The position numbers and the translations under genes were made by a program. 64,000 bases of DNA from Verrucomicrobia bacterium S94. Lineage in GTDB: Bacteria > Verrucomicrobiota > Kiritimatiellia > Kiritimatiellales > Pontiellaceae. Shown here piece by piece: positions 37,379 through 47,128 of this stretch (the stretch's first letter is position 1; each line of letters starts with the position of its first letter). The DNA is taken from NCBI GenBank assembly GCA_004299845.1, contig CP036201.1, positions 1,240,001-1,304,000 on the forward strand, read 5' to 3'. The notes under the pieces are model-generated. The model was not told the origin of the DNA, ran no database searches, and was given only the letters and a program-made list of their open reading frames with translations.

Positions 37379-38019
37379 ACGAACCCGTACAGATAACAAT
37401 TATTGAAGATAATCAGGCCTATGCTAAATCCCTTCAACAGGTGATTGACTGTACACCCGGTATGAAATTCAAACATCTGTTCAATAGCGCGGAATTATTT
37501 GCGGAATACCTAACCAGGAAGGAAATAGAGACGACCGACCTTATTCTGCTGGACCTCCATCTTCCCGGAAAAAACGGACTTACCCTCGTTCCTAGCATAC
37601 AGAATGCCCTGCCGGATGCAAAAATACTGGTTCTGACCCAGAATGATGACTATCTCACAACGCTGGAAGCCATCCGTCTGGGCGTTCATGGATATATTCT
37701 AAAAAGCTCAGCCATTTCCGACATTCGCAGTGCCATTTATGATGTACACGATGGCGGATACATTATTGACCAGCGGCTATCCGGACTGCTGCTTCACACC
37801 TTAACCGCTGAAGACGACTGTGAAAACAGAATGCTAAGCGAACGCGAAAGCCAGGCATTAAAGCTGATGGCCATGGGCTATGTCAAAAAAGAGGTCGCTG
37901 AGCAGATGGGCGTGAGCTATCGGACTGTCGCACAATATACCGAAAGAATTTACAGTAAACTGCAGGTTCCCAATATCGCCGCGGCAATCGCCACAGCCAT
38001 TCGAAAAGGTCTGATCTGA
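37363..38019 (+). CDS. NarL/LuxR-type response regulator
   Basis: This 218-residue protein has a receiver domain with an acidic pocket (TIIEDNQ) and phospho-acceptor Asp64 in LLDLHLPGKNG. The C-terminal LuxR helix-turn-helix reads LSERESQALKLMAMGY, then KKEVAEQMGVSYRTVAQYTERIYSKL. It is the partner of the overlapping kinase gene. Its probable targets are its own operon and the divergent secreted-protein gene. The recognition helix (VSYRTVAQYTERI) differs from those of the two other regulators in this window, so it likely binds a different site. Confidence 0.94.
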   Translation: MEDDVNEPVQITIIEDNQAYAKSLQQVIDCTPGMKFKHLFNSAELFAEYLTRKEIETTDLILLDLHLPGKNGLTLVPSIQNALPDAKILVLTQNDDYLTTLEAIRLGVHGYILKSSAISDIRSAIYDVHDGGYIIDQRLSGLLLHTLTAEDDCENRMLSERESQALKLMAMGYVKKEVAEQMGVSYRTVAQYTERIYSKLQVPNIAAAIATAIRKGLI

Positions 38020-38023
38020 TTCC

Positions 38024-38088
38024 GGCTCCGGCGCGTGACTCTGGAGAAAAGATCTTTTTTCTGTGGGAGTCAGCCGGAGCCCTATTTT
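38024..38088 (+). terminator. Terminator between convergent regulator and sulfatase genes
   Basis: GGCTCCGGC (38024-38032) pairs with GCCGGAGCC (38073-38081), and GACTC (38037-38041) with GAGTC (38067-38071). TATTTTCTT follows on the plus strand. The loop itself holds a near-palindrome around AAAGATCTTT. Confidence 0.7.
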
Positions 38089-38114
38089 CTTCCGGGGGTT
38101 CGTGCGTATAATTC

Positions 38115-39620
38115 TCAATTACGTCCCGGAGCGGTCGGCATACCGGACTCGATAATCTTTATGTATTCCCTGAACATTTTTTCAGCAGTCGGTCTGTACT
38201 CCGGATTATTCACCAGATCATTTTTTTCGCCGGGATCATCCTTCAGATTATAGAGCGACTTAATTTCATATTTTGTCCGCTTGAAATCGCTTTGAATGAT
38301 CAGTTTCCAGGGCATCTTCCGATACATCACTTCATGATTGGCCCCGGCCTGATTGACAAAGTATTTCCGGGGCATAAAAGTGCCCTCTCCGGTCAGCAGC
38401 GGAAGAATATTATTGGAATCCTGCGCCTGCCCTTCGGGGATTTCCGTACCGACCAATGCAGCAAAGGTTGCAACAAAATCCTGGTTTGAAACCAGCTCAT
38501 CAGAAACCCCCGGTTTTACCTTGCCCGGCCAAACCGCAAAGGTCGGCACGCGGTGCCCGCCTTCAAGCGGTGAATTTTTTGAACCGTTCCACTCCCCGCC
38601 CGGATGATAACCGATCTCTTTAGTCGCTTTTCCATCCAGCAGCCCGCCATTATCCGAAGAGAAAATAATGAGCGTATTTTCAAATTCACCGGCGGCCTTG
38701 AGCGCATCCACGATGCGCTTCACCTGCATATCCAAATCAACCACCATATCCAGATGTGCAGATACATTGCTTCCTTTCACTTTCCGTCCGTCAAACTCAT
38801 CCGTCGGCACATGCGGCAGATGAACCATCGGGGTACAATAGTACAGGAAGAAAGGTTCATCTTTTGCCGCACCGGTGTTAATGAAATCGACCGCTTTTGC
38901 AGAAAGTTTTTTTCCCAGCTCCCGTGCATCCCAGTTGGAATCACCAGGGCCGGGGCCCTTGCTGGTTACATCCAGCGGATTGATGGCATTATCTTTGTTA
39001 AAAAGCACCAGCTTTGAATCCTCGGCCCACGGATACCACTTTTCATTTTCATAGAGAAGATACAATGGCCCCTGAATGCCGCAGGGCGAAATGAAATCAT
39101 ATTCAAATCCGCAATACTTCGGTCCACTACCGGCCCACTGCGAAACATCCACCTTATCCAGAATATCCCCGGATTTTGCACCTCGATAAATGGTTTTGGT
39201 GCCGGGCACATAAAAGTCGCCGCCCAGATGCCACTTCCCGATCATGCCGGTATAATATCCGGCATCCCGCATCACACTGCCCAGCGTCACCTCACCCGGC
39301 TTAAAACCGGTCGGAGCGAACGTGCTCCAGATCCCGCCCGGCGAATAACAGCGGTAATTGTTATTCCCGCTCATCACCGCATACCGCGTCGGCGCACACA
39401 GCGCCGTCGCGGAATGACCATCGGTAAACCAGAGTCCCTGTTCAGCCAGCGCATCGATATGCGGAGTTTCCGTAAACGGTTTCGTTTTGGTGATATGCTT
39501 TGCATAGAAACTCACATCCCCCAGCCCGAGATCATCCGCAAGGATGAACACAACATTCGGTTTATCCGATGCAAACGCGGCGGAGGCAATTAACAATAAA
39601 AGCGCGGCTGTTTTTTTCAT
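38115..39620 (-). CDS. Secreted sulfatase with CAPTR motif
   Basis: This 501-residue family S1 sulfatase has a signal peptide ([17 protein letters not shown]). It shows [15 protein letters not shown], active-site CAPTR at 75-79 (Thr in place of Ser, which the maturation signal tolerates), GKWHLGGDF near residue 128, and the metal site [11 protein letters not shown]. It differs clearly from its upstream neighbours, so it probably cuts another sulfate position. It is the last gene of a six-sulfatase run on the minus strand, 22 bases after the sulfatase at 39643. The substrate is unknown. Confidence 0.95.
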   Translation of the reverse strand: MKKTAALLLLIASAAFASDKPNVVFILADDLGLGDVSFYAKHITKTKPFTETPHIDALAEQGLWFTDGHSATALCAPTRYAVMSGNNNYRCYSPGGIWSTFAPTGFKPGEVTLGSVMRDAGYYTGMIGKWHLGGDFYVPGTKTIYRGAKSGDILDKVDVSQWAGSGPKYCGFEYDFISPCGIQGPLYLLYENEKWYPWAEDSKLVLFNKDNAINPLDVTSKGPGPGDSNWDARELGKKLSAKAVDFINTGAAKDEPFFLYYCTPMVHLPHVPTDEFDGRKVKGSNVSAHLDMVVDLDMQVKRIVDALKAAGEFENTLIIFSSDNGGLLDGKATKEIGYHPGGEWNGSKNSPLEGGHRVPTFAVWPGKVKPGVSDELVSNQDFVATFAALVGTEIPEGQAQDSNNILPLLTGEGTFMPRKYFVNQAGANHEVMYRKMPWKLIIQSDFKRTKYEIKSLYNLKDDPGEKNDLVNNPEYRPTAEKMFREYIKIIESGMPTAPGRN

Positions 39621-39642
39621 GGTTATTTTCCCAAGGTCGAAT

Positions 39643-41460
39643 TTACAGTTTCAGTTTTTTATCGTCGGCACCCGGCGCGAAATTGCTATGGGAAACGGCC
39701 GTTCCATCTCCTTTGGCATTCCAGAGCACTTCCACGCGGTTATCGCCGATAACAATGTTAAGCAGTTTCTCTTTCATTTTCATCGCGATTTCCTGGTATT
39801 CAGGATTAAACGCCAGATTATTCAGTTCGTCCGGATCACGTTCAAGGTCATACAGCACCGGTTCAAGATCCTTATACGAAGCGTTCATGGCCCACTTCAT
39901 ATCTTTTCCGCCCATTTTATTTTTCGGGCGGGACTTGATGGAGAACATGTACCGCTTTGTACGGATGGTAGCACGCGGACCGGTCACCGCATGGCTTTCA
40001 CCGATGATGTAATCACGCTCCACCTTGCCGGCCGTTACCTGCGCAAGATCAAAACCGTCAAGATAGTCATATTCCTTCTTCGTCAGATCAGCACCGCCGG
40101 CCGCCATGCAGGTCGGAGCGATGTCCACAAATTCCGTCAGATCAGTAACCACTTTTCCGGCCGGAAATTTTGTTTTATCGGACGAGACCACAATAATCGG
40201 GTCGAGCGAATCGGTTTTCCAGGGCCCGAATTTATAAATCGATCCGTGCTCATTCAGGCGCCAGCCATGGTCGCCGCAGACATACACAATCATCCAGGGC
40301 TGTTTCTGTTTTTTTGAGTATTTCACAAAAGCCTCAACGGCCTGACCGATCAGATGATCGCCGTAGGCGCAGAACGCATAGTAATCCTGAACCATCTGCT
40401 GCTTATCTTCATCGGAATAGTGATCAGACGCCGCCTTTCTGATCAGCCCCTGAAGCTGCGGCGGCAGTTTGCCGAATTCATCCTTATCCACGTTCGGAAT
40501 TTCATATGTTTTCTTTGCAAAACGATCCCGGAACGATTTAGGCGGCAGCACCGGGGTATGCGGAAAATCATACCCGATATTGGCAAACAGCGGTTTGTCC
40601 GGATCCACACCGGTGTAGGTCTGCGAACCGATCTTCAGCGGCTTGTCCGGATTTTCCAGAAATTTAATCAGTTCCGTCGTGTAACGCCCGTCACGGCTGT
40701 CGCCGGCCGGAACAGGACAGACCCCGCCGATGATTTCACCGTAACCGTACTGTTGCTGATCCGGTGAGCTGTACTTACGCAGAATATCATATTTTTCATC
40801 AATCATCCGGCTGTGGTTTTCAAGTCCCGGAATTTTATTCAGTGCATAACCGGTATATTCCCAGGTGCCCTCCGGAGTGCGCAGCCAGTCGCAGTGGGTC
40901 GGTTCCTCAAGTTTAATGCCGTTGACTTCCGTTACGTTCCCTTTGCTCCAGTCGGTAAAGCCTTCATCAAACATTTTATGAAAACTGATATCCTGCTGGT
41001 AAATCCGGTATGTTCCAAAACGTCCGTTCGGATTGGTTGAACGAATCCGCACCCCCAGTTTACCCACATGGAACGTCTGATATCCCAGTTTCGCCATCTG
41101 TTCCGGCAATGTCGGTTTCCAATGCTCCACATTGTTGTTAAACCATTCGAATTCATAGATTCCGGAGCGGAAAGGATAGCGCCCTGTATGCATCGACGCC
41201 CGGGACGGCGCACACCCCTGCGCATGGCAATAGGTATTGATGAACGTGGTTCCCTGCTCCGCCAGTTTATCAGTATTGGGCGATTCCACATAACCGAGAG
41301 CACTCATTTCCTCACCGGTAATCATTTTATTAAACGCCCGGATCGAGTCATACCGGTGATCATCAGTAAGTACCCAGAGAATATTCGGCTGACGCGCCGC
41401 GACGGCGGACAGCGATGACAGCACGACCAATGTGAGAACTACAGTTTTTATGATCTTCAT
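39643..41460 (-). CDS. Secreted sulfatase (CAPSR, long form), copy A
   Basis: This 605-residue family S1 sulfatase has a signal peptide ([16 protein letters not shown]). It shows [24 protein letters not shown] at 83-87, FHVGKLGVR in place of GKWH, and the metal site [13 protein letters not shown]. It is plainly a paralog of the next gene upstream (41610-43430): both share [32 protein letters not shown] and YVCGDHGW. Tandem duplication with later divergence probably adapted the pair to related sulfated residues. A 149-base gap upstream could hold a promoter. Confidence 0.95.
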   Translation of the reverse strand: MKIIKTVVLTLVVLSSLSAVAARQPNILWVLTDDHRYDSIRAFNKMITGEEMSALGYVESPNTDKLAEQGTTFINTYCHAQGCAPSRASMHTGRYPFRSGIYEFEWFNNNVEHWKPTLPEQMAKLGYQTFHVGKLGVRIRSTNPNGRFGTYRIYQQDISFHKMFDEGFTDWSKGNVTEVNGIKLEEPTHCDWLRTPEGTWEYTGYALNKIPGLENHSRMIDEKYDILRKYSSPDQQQYGYGEIIGGVCPVPAGDSRDGRYTTELIKFLENPDKPLKIGSQTYTGVDPDKPLFANIGYDFPHTPVLPPKSFRDRFAKKTYEIPNVDKDEFGKLPPQLQGLIRKAASDHYSDEDKQQMVQDYYAFCAYGDHLIGQAVEAFVKYSKKQKQPWMIVYVCGDHGWRLNEHGSIYKFGPWKTDSLDPIIVVSSDKTKFPAGKVVTDLTEFVDIAPTCMAAGGADLTKKEYDYLDGFDLAQVTAGKVERDYIIGESHAVTGPRATIRTKRYMFSIKSRPKNKMGGKDMKWAMNASYKDLEPVLYDLERDPDELNNLAFNPEYQEIAMKMKEKLLNIVIGDNRVEVLWNAKGDGTAVSHSNFAPGADDKKLKL

Positions 41461-41609
41461 GATTTCCTCATTATGTTGCTGAATCTACCCGGCCCCTTGA
41501 CATTTCCAGGCAGCCGGCAAAACGTCAGATACTACCCGTTTCCACCGGAGCTGCTATGGCTCTAAAAGCCTACTCATGCCCGGATTTCAGGATCAGGAAC
41601 CTCCGCGTT

Positions 41610-43430
41610 TTAAAGCTTCAGTTTTTTATCATCCGCACCCGGTGCAAAATTACTTCGGTAAACCTTCGTGCCCAACGCCTTCGGGCCGCCCCAGTCAACT
41701 TCAATCCGATTGTCACCCAGCACAATGTTCAACAGCTTCTGCTGCATCGTTTCAGCAATTGCCCTGTATTCGGGATTATGTGCCAGATTGTTAAGCTCCC
41801 CTGGATCGGAAACCATATGATACAGAGCCGGATCAAGTTCCTTCCAGGATGCCGTACGAGCCCAGTCCATATTACTGCCGCGTTTTTTATCCGGCCGGGT
41901 CTGCATTGAGAATACATACTCCTTCGTCCGGATAAAGGCGCGCGGTCCCGTAACGGCATGACTCTCGCCGATCACATAATCGCGGGGCGGAATCCGGCCG
42001 GACACCATATCCGCCAGGTTATACCCATCCAGATAATCGAACCGGTCATTTTTCAGATCCGCACCGGCGGCGGCCAGACAGGTTGGTGCAATATCCACAA
42101 ACTCCATAAATTCCCGAACCACTTTCCCCGCCGGAAATTTCTTTTTATCGGAGGAGACCACGATAATCGGATTATGACTGTCGATATCCCAGGGAGTAAA
42201 TTTGGATACGGAACCGTGATCGTTCAGCTTCCATCCATGGTCGCCGCAGACATACACAATCATCCAGGGCTGCTCATGTTTTTCACTGTAGGCAATAAAG
42301 TCATCCACTGCCCGCCCCACCAGGGAATCTCCATACGCGCAGAACGCATAATAGTCCTGAATCATAGCCTGCTTTTCGGCGTCGGTAAAATGATCCGAAG
42401 CTCCCATCGTAACCGCTTTCTGCAGCTGTTTCGGCATGGATTCAAATTCCTTTCTGTTGGTTTCCGGAACCTTATACATATGTTTCCGGAAACGCGCCCG
42501 GTAGTCCGCCGGCGGCAGCACCGGGGTGTGCGGAAAATCATACCCCAGATGGGTGAACAACGGTTTTGACGGATCAACCCCCTGCACCGTCTGCGATCCC
42601 ACATGAAAGGTCTTGTTCTCATTTTTCAAATACTGTCCGAAAACCGTCGTGTACCAGCCGTCGCGCGTTTTTCCGGCCGGCTGCGAACTCACGCCGGACA
42701 GAATGGAACCGCTGTCCGGGCGTTTCGGTTTCTTTGCGTTATAGTGGCGCAGCAGATCATATTTTTTCATTGTTGCTTCCGCAGAACCGGCATATTCCGG
42801 AAAGCGTTTTTCCAACTCAAGCGAGGCATATTCAAACCGGCCTTCCGGAGTCACAAAAAAACGGACATTTTGAAGCGGCGGATTAATTTTTTTGCCTTCA
42901 AACTCGAAGAACCAGTCTTTCCCCCATCCGGTCAGACCGTCTTTAGCCATCGTCTTGAAATCCACATCAATCTGATAAAGCGGCGCTTTCTTCGTCCCGT
43001 TACCCGTAATGGTTTTCTGACGCACACCCAGTTTGCCCACATGAAAGGTCTGATAGCCCAGCGTTGCCATTTGTTCCGGCAGCGACGGTTTCCAGTGTTC
43101 CGCATTATTATTATGATATTCAAATTCATAAACTCCGGAACGGAACGGATAACGCCCGTAATGCATCGATGCCCGCGACGGCGCGCATCCCTGCGCCTGA
43201 CAGTAGGTATTGATAAATGTCGTGCCCATTTCTGCCAGCCGGTCCGTCTGCGGCGATTCCACATAGCCCAACGGGCTCATCTCTTCACCCGTCAGCATTT
43301 TATTAAATGCACGGATCGAATCATAGCGATGATCATCCGTCAGAATCCATAATACATTCGGCTTCGCCGGTTTGGCATACCCCTGAACCGCAAATGCTCC
43401 TAAAATGACGCATATCATTATCTTCTTCAT
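41610..43430 (-). CDS. Secreted sulfatase (CAPSR, long form), copy B
   Basis: The ATG at 43430 is preceded by GGAG at good spacing and opens a clear signal peptide ([19 protein letters not shown]); an ATG at 43442 would only add MERL. The 606-residue protein has [24 protein letters not shown] with Cys82, [11 protein letters not shown], and the metal site [13 protein letters not shown]. It aligns with copy A along its length; the middle part (about residues 150-260) differs most. It is therefore the likely specificity region. It lies 21 bases after the CNPSR sulfatase at 43452 and is probably co-transcribed with it. Confidence 0.95.
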   Translation of the reverse strand: MKKIMICVILGAFAVQGYAKPAKPNVLWILTDDHRYDSIRAFNKMLTGEEMSPLGYVESPQTDRLAEMGTTFINTYCQAQGCAPSRASMHYGRYPFRSGVYEFEYHNNNAEHWKPSLPEQMATLGYQTFHVGKLGVRQKTITGNGTKKAPLYQIDVDFKTMAKDGLTGWGKDWFFEFEGKKINPPLQNVRFFVTPEGRFEYASLELEKRFPEYAGSAEATMKKYDLLRHYNAKKPKRPDSGSILSGVSSQPAGKTRDGWYTTVFGQYLKNENKTFHVGSQTVQGVDPSKPLFTHLGYDFPHTPVLPPADYRARFRKHMYKVPETNRKEFESMPKQLQKAVTMGASDHFTDAEKQAMIQDYYAFCAYGDSLVGRAVDDFIAYSEKHEQPWMIVYVCGDHGWKLNDHGSVSKFTPWDIDSHNPIIVVSSDKKKFPAGKVVREFMEFVDIAPTCLAAAGADLKNDRFDYLDGYNLADMVSGRIPPRDYVIGESHAVTGPRAFIRTKEYVFSMQTRPDKKRGSNMDWARTASWKELDPALYHMVSDPGELNNLAHNPEYRAIAETMQQKLLNIVLGDNRIEVDWGGPKALGTKVYRSNFAPGADDKKLKL

Positions 43431-43451
43431 TAGACGCTCCATCCTTCCGGA

Positions 43452-45110
43452 TTAATAAACCTTCTGATCCTTACGTTTACGGGCATAGTTCGGCCGTTTT
43501 TTCGGCTCATACTCTACACCGGGCGCATTGTATGCATCAAAATAGAGATCGTATTCGGGAAGAATCTCCAGCAGCTCTTCATATTCATCGCGATGAGCCT
43601 CAGATACCTTGCCCCAGTTTTTAATCTCATTAAAACTGATCAGATCCTCGGGATAGTCCGAAACATCCCACCATTTATCCCGGCCGTCTTTCAGCACTTT
43701 TTTACCGCGGATCAGCTGCTCCGGTCCACGCTGCGTATAGAGCCAGTCGCGGTGATCCGGCTTATCCGTAAAGAGAAACGGAACCAGGCTCTCACCATCG
43801 ATTTTATAGTCGGCCGGAATTTTATATCCAACGAGGTCGGCAATGGTCGGCAGCATATCCGCCACACTCATCAGCACATCCTGCTCCCCGTGCTTTTTCA
43901 TGCCCGGGGCATAGATGATCATCGGAATATGGCAGCCCTTCTGTTTTTCACCGCTGTTTTTACCATAGCCGCTGGTCCCGTTATCTGCGCAGACAATAAT
44001 CACCGTATTGTCTGCAATTCCCAGTTCTTCCAGTTTCTGCTGATACAGCCAGATCTGATAGTCGATATAATTGATATGGTTATGAATGCCCGGTTCCGTG
44101 ATGGTTCCATGTGCATCATACTTTCCTTTATCGCCGGTAATCCGCGGCTCTGTCCGGATATATTTTTCGCCGTCCCATTTCACAATCGGCGCATTGGGCC
44201 ATTTACATTTTCCCCATTGCTTGTAATCAGGATCCAGCCAGTTGAACGCATCATGACCGAGGTGAGTCGTATGATAGATGAAGAACGGCTTTTTCTTCTG
44301 ATGCTGACGCTCCAGAAAATTCAATGCAAAATCAAGCTCTACATCAGGCCCATAAGTACTGACTCCGAAGGTCTTTTTTGCTTCGGGGGTATTCGGCCAC
44401 CAGACGGTTTTTCCCGGAGCACTGGGATCATTCATCAGTTTAACATGCGGATTCCAATACCAGCTGTGTTGCAGGTAGGTTTCACATGGCTCATCGGTAT
44501 CTGCATTAATCAAAACCCGCTTACCATCAACCTTTTTATATTCGTGTTTAAAGTCCGCATAAGGATTATCCCGGTCGCTCAGACTCCCAGGCGTGAAGCA
44601 GCCTTCATCAAACCCGTGTTTTGCATAACTCCCGGCCATCTGCGTTTTACCGGCCCAATACGTGCCATAACCGGCATTCTGTGCCACATGGCCTATCAGC
44701 AACGGCGAACTCTGGTAGACCGGCCAGATTCCGATCCTCCCATTTTCATCCGGACCCCACCCTTTATCTTTATTGTTCCACCATTTTGTCTGATAGCCAA
44801 AGCGACCGCTCATCATCATGGCACGACTCGGGTTGCACACCGTTGCGGCCCAGGCGGTTTTAATCCAGCACCCTTCTTCCGCCAGCTTATCAATCACCGG
44901 CGTTCGAGCCCGATATTTCGGATCTGATGTATTACTGGCATCCGGAGCCGTCCAGACCGAACTTCCATACACCGGAAATTCTCGCGCACTGATATCATCC
45001 GCGAAATAGAGTATAATATTCGGTTTATCTGTTCTGGATGGCTGACTACCGAATGCCGATGAATAGGCCGCAAAAAGTGCGGCAAAAATGAAATATTTCA
45101 ACATGTTCAT
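43452..45110 (-). CDS. Secreted sulfatase with CNPSR motif, copy A
   Basis: This 552-residue sulfatase has a signal peptide (YFIFAALFAAYSSAFG). It shows NIILYFADDISAREFPVYG, CNPSR at 92-96 with formylglycine Cys92, TYWAGKTQMAGS as the GK region, and the metal site VCADNGTSGYGKNSG. It is a close paralog of the upstream gene, from the FADDISARE start to the GPEQLIRGKKVLKDGRD region. Unlike that paralog it ends shortly after KRPNYARKRKD, with no EF-hand extension. The target sugar is unknown. Nine bases separate the two genes, so they form an operon. Confidence 0.95.
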   Translation of the reverse strand: MNMLKYFIFAALFAAYSSAFGSQPSRTDKPNIILYFADDISAREFPVYGSSVWTAPDASNTSDPKYRARTPVIDKLAEEGCWIKTAWAATVCNPSRAMMMSGRFGYQTKWWNNKDKGWGPDENGRIGIWPVYQSSPLLIGHVAQNAGYGTYWAGKTQMAGSYAKHGFDEGCFTPGSLSDRDNPYADFKHEYKKVDGKRVLINADTDEPCETYLQHSWYWNPHVKLMNDPSAPGKTVWWPNTPEAKKTFGVSTYGPDVELDFALNFLERQHQKKKPFFIYHTTHLGHDAFNWLDPDYKQWGKCKWPNAPIVKWDGEKYIRTEPRITGDKGKYDAHGTITEPGIHNHINYIDYQIWLYQQKLEELGIADNTVIIVCADNGTSGYGKNSGEKQKGCHIPMIIYAPGMKKHGEQDVLMSVADMLPTIADLVGYKIPADYKIDGESLVPFLFTDKPDHRDWLYTQRGPEQLIRGKKVLKDGRDKWWDVSDYPEDLISFNEIKNWGKVSEAHRDEYEELLEILPEYDLYFDAYNAPGVEYEPKKRPNYARKRKDQKVY

Positions 45111-45119
45111 GTTCTGTTC

Positions 45120-46970
45120 CTATTTAGCGTAATATGTCTGCGTTTCCTGTCGACTCACCAGCCCATCCCGATTGGTATCCATCTTATTAAAAAGCGCTTT
45201 AACCTTTATCGGGTCATACACTTTCCCTTTCTTTTCCATTTCCGCTTTTTTGTAGGCGCTGAATGCTTCCAGCGTTTTACCCCCGGCCCTTCCTCCGGAA
45301 GATTTTCGGCCGGACTGCACTTGAGGTTCCTTCGCTTTTTTCACCGGCGGTTTTCGGGAATAACGCGGCCGTTTCGCTGGCTCATGATCCACGCCCGGAG
45401 CGTTGTATTCCTCGTAATAAAGATCATATCGCGGCAGAATCTCCTGCAGTTTTTCATATTCCTCACGATGCGCCTCGGATACTCCGCCCCAGTTTTCGAT
45501 TTTTTCAAAACTGATGAGGTCATCCGGATCGGAGGAAACATCGAACCATTCGTCCCGGCCGTCTTTCAGCACTCTTTTTCCGCGGATCAACTGTTCCGGA
45601 CCCCGTTGAGAATAGATCCAATCGCGATGCTCCGGCTTATCTGTAAAGAGAAAAGGGATCAGGCTTTCTCCATCAATTTTATAATCCGCCGGAATTTCAA
45701 ACCCGACCAGGTCGGCAATCGTGGGAAGCACATCCACCACACTCGCCAGCACATCCTGCTCGCCATGTTTTTGCATCCCCGGGGCATAAATTATGAAAGG
45801 AACATGACATCCCTTCTGTTTTTCGCCGCTGTTTTTACCGTAACCTGCACTTCCGTTATCGGCAGCAAAAATAATCACCGTATTATCCGCCACACCCATC
45901 TCCTCCAGTTTTTCACGATACTGCCAGAGCTGATAGTCGATATAATTCAGATGACTATGCATTCCCGGTTCGGTGACAGTTCCGTGGGTATCATATTTTC
46001 CTGCATCACCGGTAACCCTCGGTTCCTGCCGTGTGTAATTTTTACCGTCCCAGGAAACGATTGGTGTACCAGGCCAGCACTGGCCATTGCTTTCCGGATG
46101 AAACCAGTCCCAGGCGGCATGACCCAAATGGGTGGTATGATAGATGAAAAAGGGTTTTCCCTCGGCATGTTTGCGTTCCATGAAATCCATTGCAAATTCA
46201 ATTTCCACATCAGGACCATAGGTATGAAGCCCAAAATTCTTTATCGATTCCGGCGTATTCGGCCACCACTCAATCGGCTTTTTCGATGACGGGTGATTCA
46301 TCAGTTTCACATGCGGATACCAATACCATCCATGCTGCAGGTAGGTATCGCAGACTTTTCCCGTATCCAGACAGACCACCTTATTTTTTCCACCGATTTT
46401 CCGGTACTCATGTTTAAAATCGGTGAACGGATTATCTTTCTGTTCCAGATTACCCGGCGTGAAACAGCCCTCATCAAAACCATGCCGTGCCCAGCTTCCG
46501 GCCATCTGGGTTTTTCCTGCCCAGTAGGTTCCATAGCCGGCCTGCTGCGCAACATGGCCCAGCAATAATGGCGAACTCATATAAACCGGCCAGGTTCCCA
46601 TCTTTCCATTTTCATCCGGGCCCCAGCCCTTGTCTTTATTATTCCACCACTTGGTCTGATAGGCATAACGTCCGCTCATCATCATCGCGCGGCTCGGATT
46701 GCAGACGCATCCGGCCCAGGCTGTTTTGACCCAGCACCCTTCGGAAGCCAGCTGATCCAATACCGGCATCTTTGCACGCAACGCAGGATCCGAAGTGTCC
46801 TCACGTAATGGCCCCGTCCAGACCGAACTTCCATAGACAGGAACTTCCCGGGCACTGATATCATCCGCGAAATAAACGATAATATTCGGTTTGTTGAGCG
46901 ACCCGGTTCCGGCTTCCCCAATGGCAGCCGTCAATAACAGCGCGGTTCCAATAATCCATGATTGCTTCAT
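45120..46970 (-). CDS. Secreted sulfatase with CNPSR motif and EF-hand tail, copy B
   Basis: This 616-residue sulfatase has a signal peptide (IIGTALLLTAAIGEAG). The catalytic part has NIIVYFADDISAREVPVYG, CNPSR at 90-94, TYWAGKTQMAGS, and FAADNGSAGYGKNSG. Beyond the end of its paralog it has a basic linker (KKAKEPQVQSGRKSSGGRAG). A single EF-hand follows, NKMDTNRDGLVSRQE (about residues 595-609), and lies at the very C-terminus. The EF-hand may bind calcium for stability or mediate surface attachment, in the manner of a dockerin. That is inference from one loop only. A LacI-type half-box lies about 40 bases upstream of the start. Confidence 0.94.
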   Translation of the reverse strand: MKQSWIIGTALLLTAAIGEAGTGSLNKPNIIVYFADDISAREVPVYGSSVWTGPLREDTSDPALRAKMPVLDQLASEGCWVKTAWAGCVCNPSRAMMMSGRYAYQTKWWNNKDKGWGPDENGKMGTWPVYMSSPLLLGHVAQQAGYGTYWAGKTQMAGSWARHGFDEGCFTPGNLEQKDNPFTDFKHEYRKIGGKNKVVCLDTGKVCDTYLQHGWYWYPHVKLMNHPSSKKPIEWWPNTPESIKNFGLHTYGPDVEIEFAMDFMERKHAEGKPFFIYHTTHLGHAAWDWFHPESNGQCWPGTPIVSWDGKNYTRQEPRVTGDAGKYDTHGTVTEPGMHSHLNYIDYQLWQYREKLEEMGVADNTVIIFAADNGSAGYGKNSGEKQKGCHVPFIIYAPGMQKHGEQDVLASVVDVLPTIADLVGFEIPADYKIDGESLIPFLFTDKPEHRDWIYSQRGPEQLIRGKRVLKDGRDEWFDVSSDPDDLISFEKIENWGGVSEAHREEYEKLQEILPRYDLYYEEYNAPGVDHEPAKRPRYSRKPPVKKAKEPQVQSGRKSSGGRAGGKTLEAFSAYKKAEMEKKGKVYDPIKVKALFNKMDTNRDGLVSRQETQTYYAK

Positions 46971-47007
46971 ACGTTATCTCCCTGTAAATGAGTCGGTTTG
47001 CAGATAC

Positions 47008-47024
47008 ATGAAGATAACGCTCTC
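47008..47024 (-). promoter_or_regulatory. Possible LacI-type box upstream of the EF-hand sulfatase
   Basis: Read on the minus strand, GAGAGCGTTATCTTCAT resembles the GAGAGCGTTAACATCAT box before the modular protein gene at 52973. The orientation relative to the gene is reversed, and the palindrome is incomplete. Confidence 0.3.
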
Positions 47025-47092
47025 CTGCCCGTTTTTTGGAACAGAAAAGACCTGACTAAAAGACTATAAAACCGTGCATGACCAAACGCAGA

Positions 47093-47119
47093 AAGAGAGG
47101 CTCCCTCCCCGAGCCCCTC
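47093..47119 (-). terminator. Possible terminator of the sulfatase at 47129
   Basis: GGCTC (47099-47103) pairs with GAGCC (47111-47115), extended by GAG/CTC past one mismatch. On the minus strand TCTTTCTG follows. Confidence 0.35.
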
Positions 47120-47128
47120 CCTGAACCG

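Noticed and set aside
43593-44927. Long open frame (444 residues) on the plus strand
   Set aside because: It is antisense to the CNPSR sulfatase and has no family signature. Similar antisense frames appear opposite the paralogous sulfatases.
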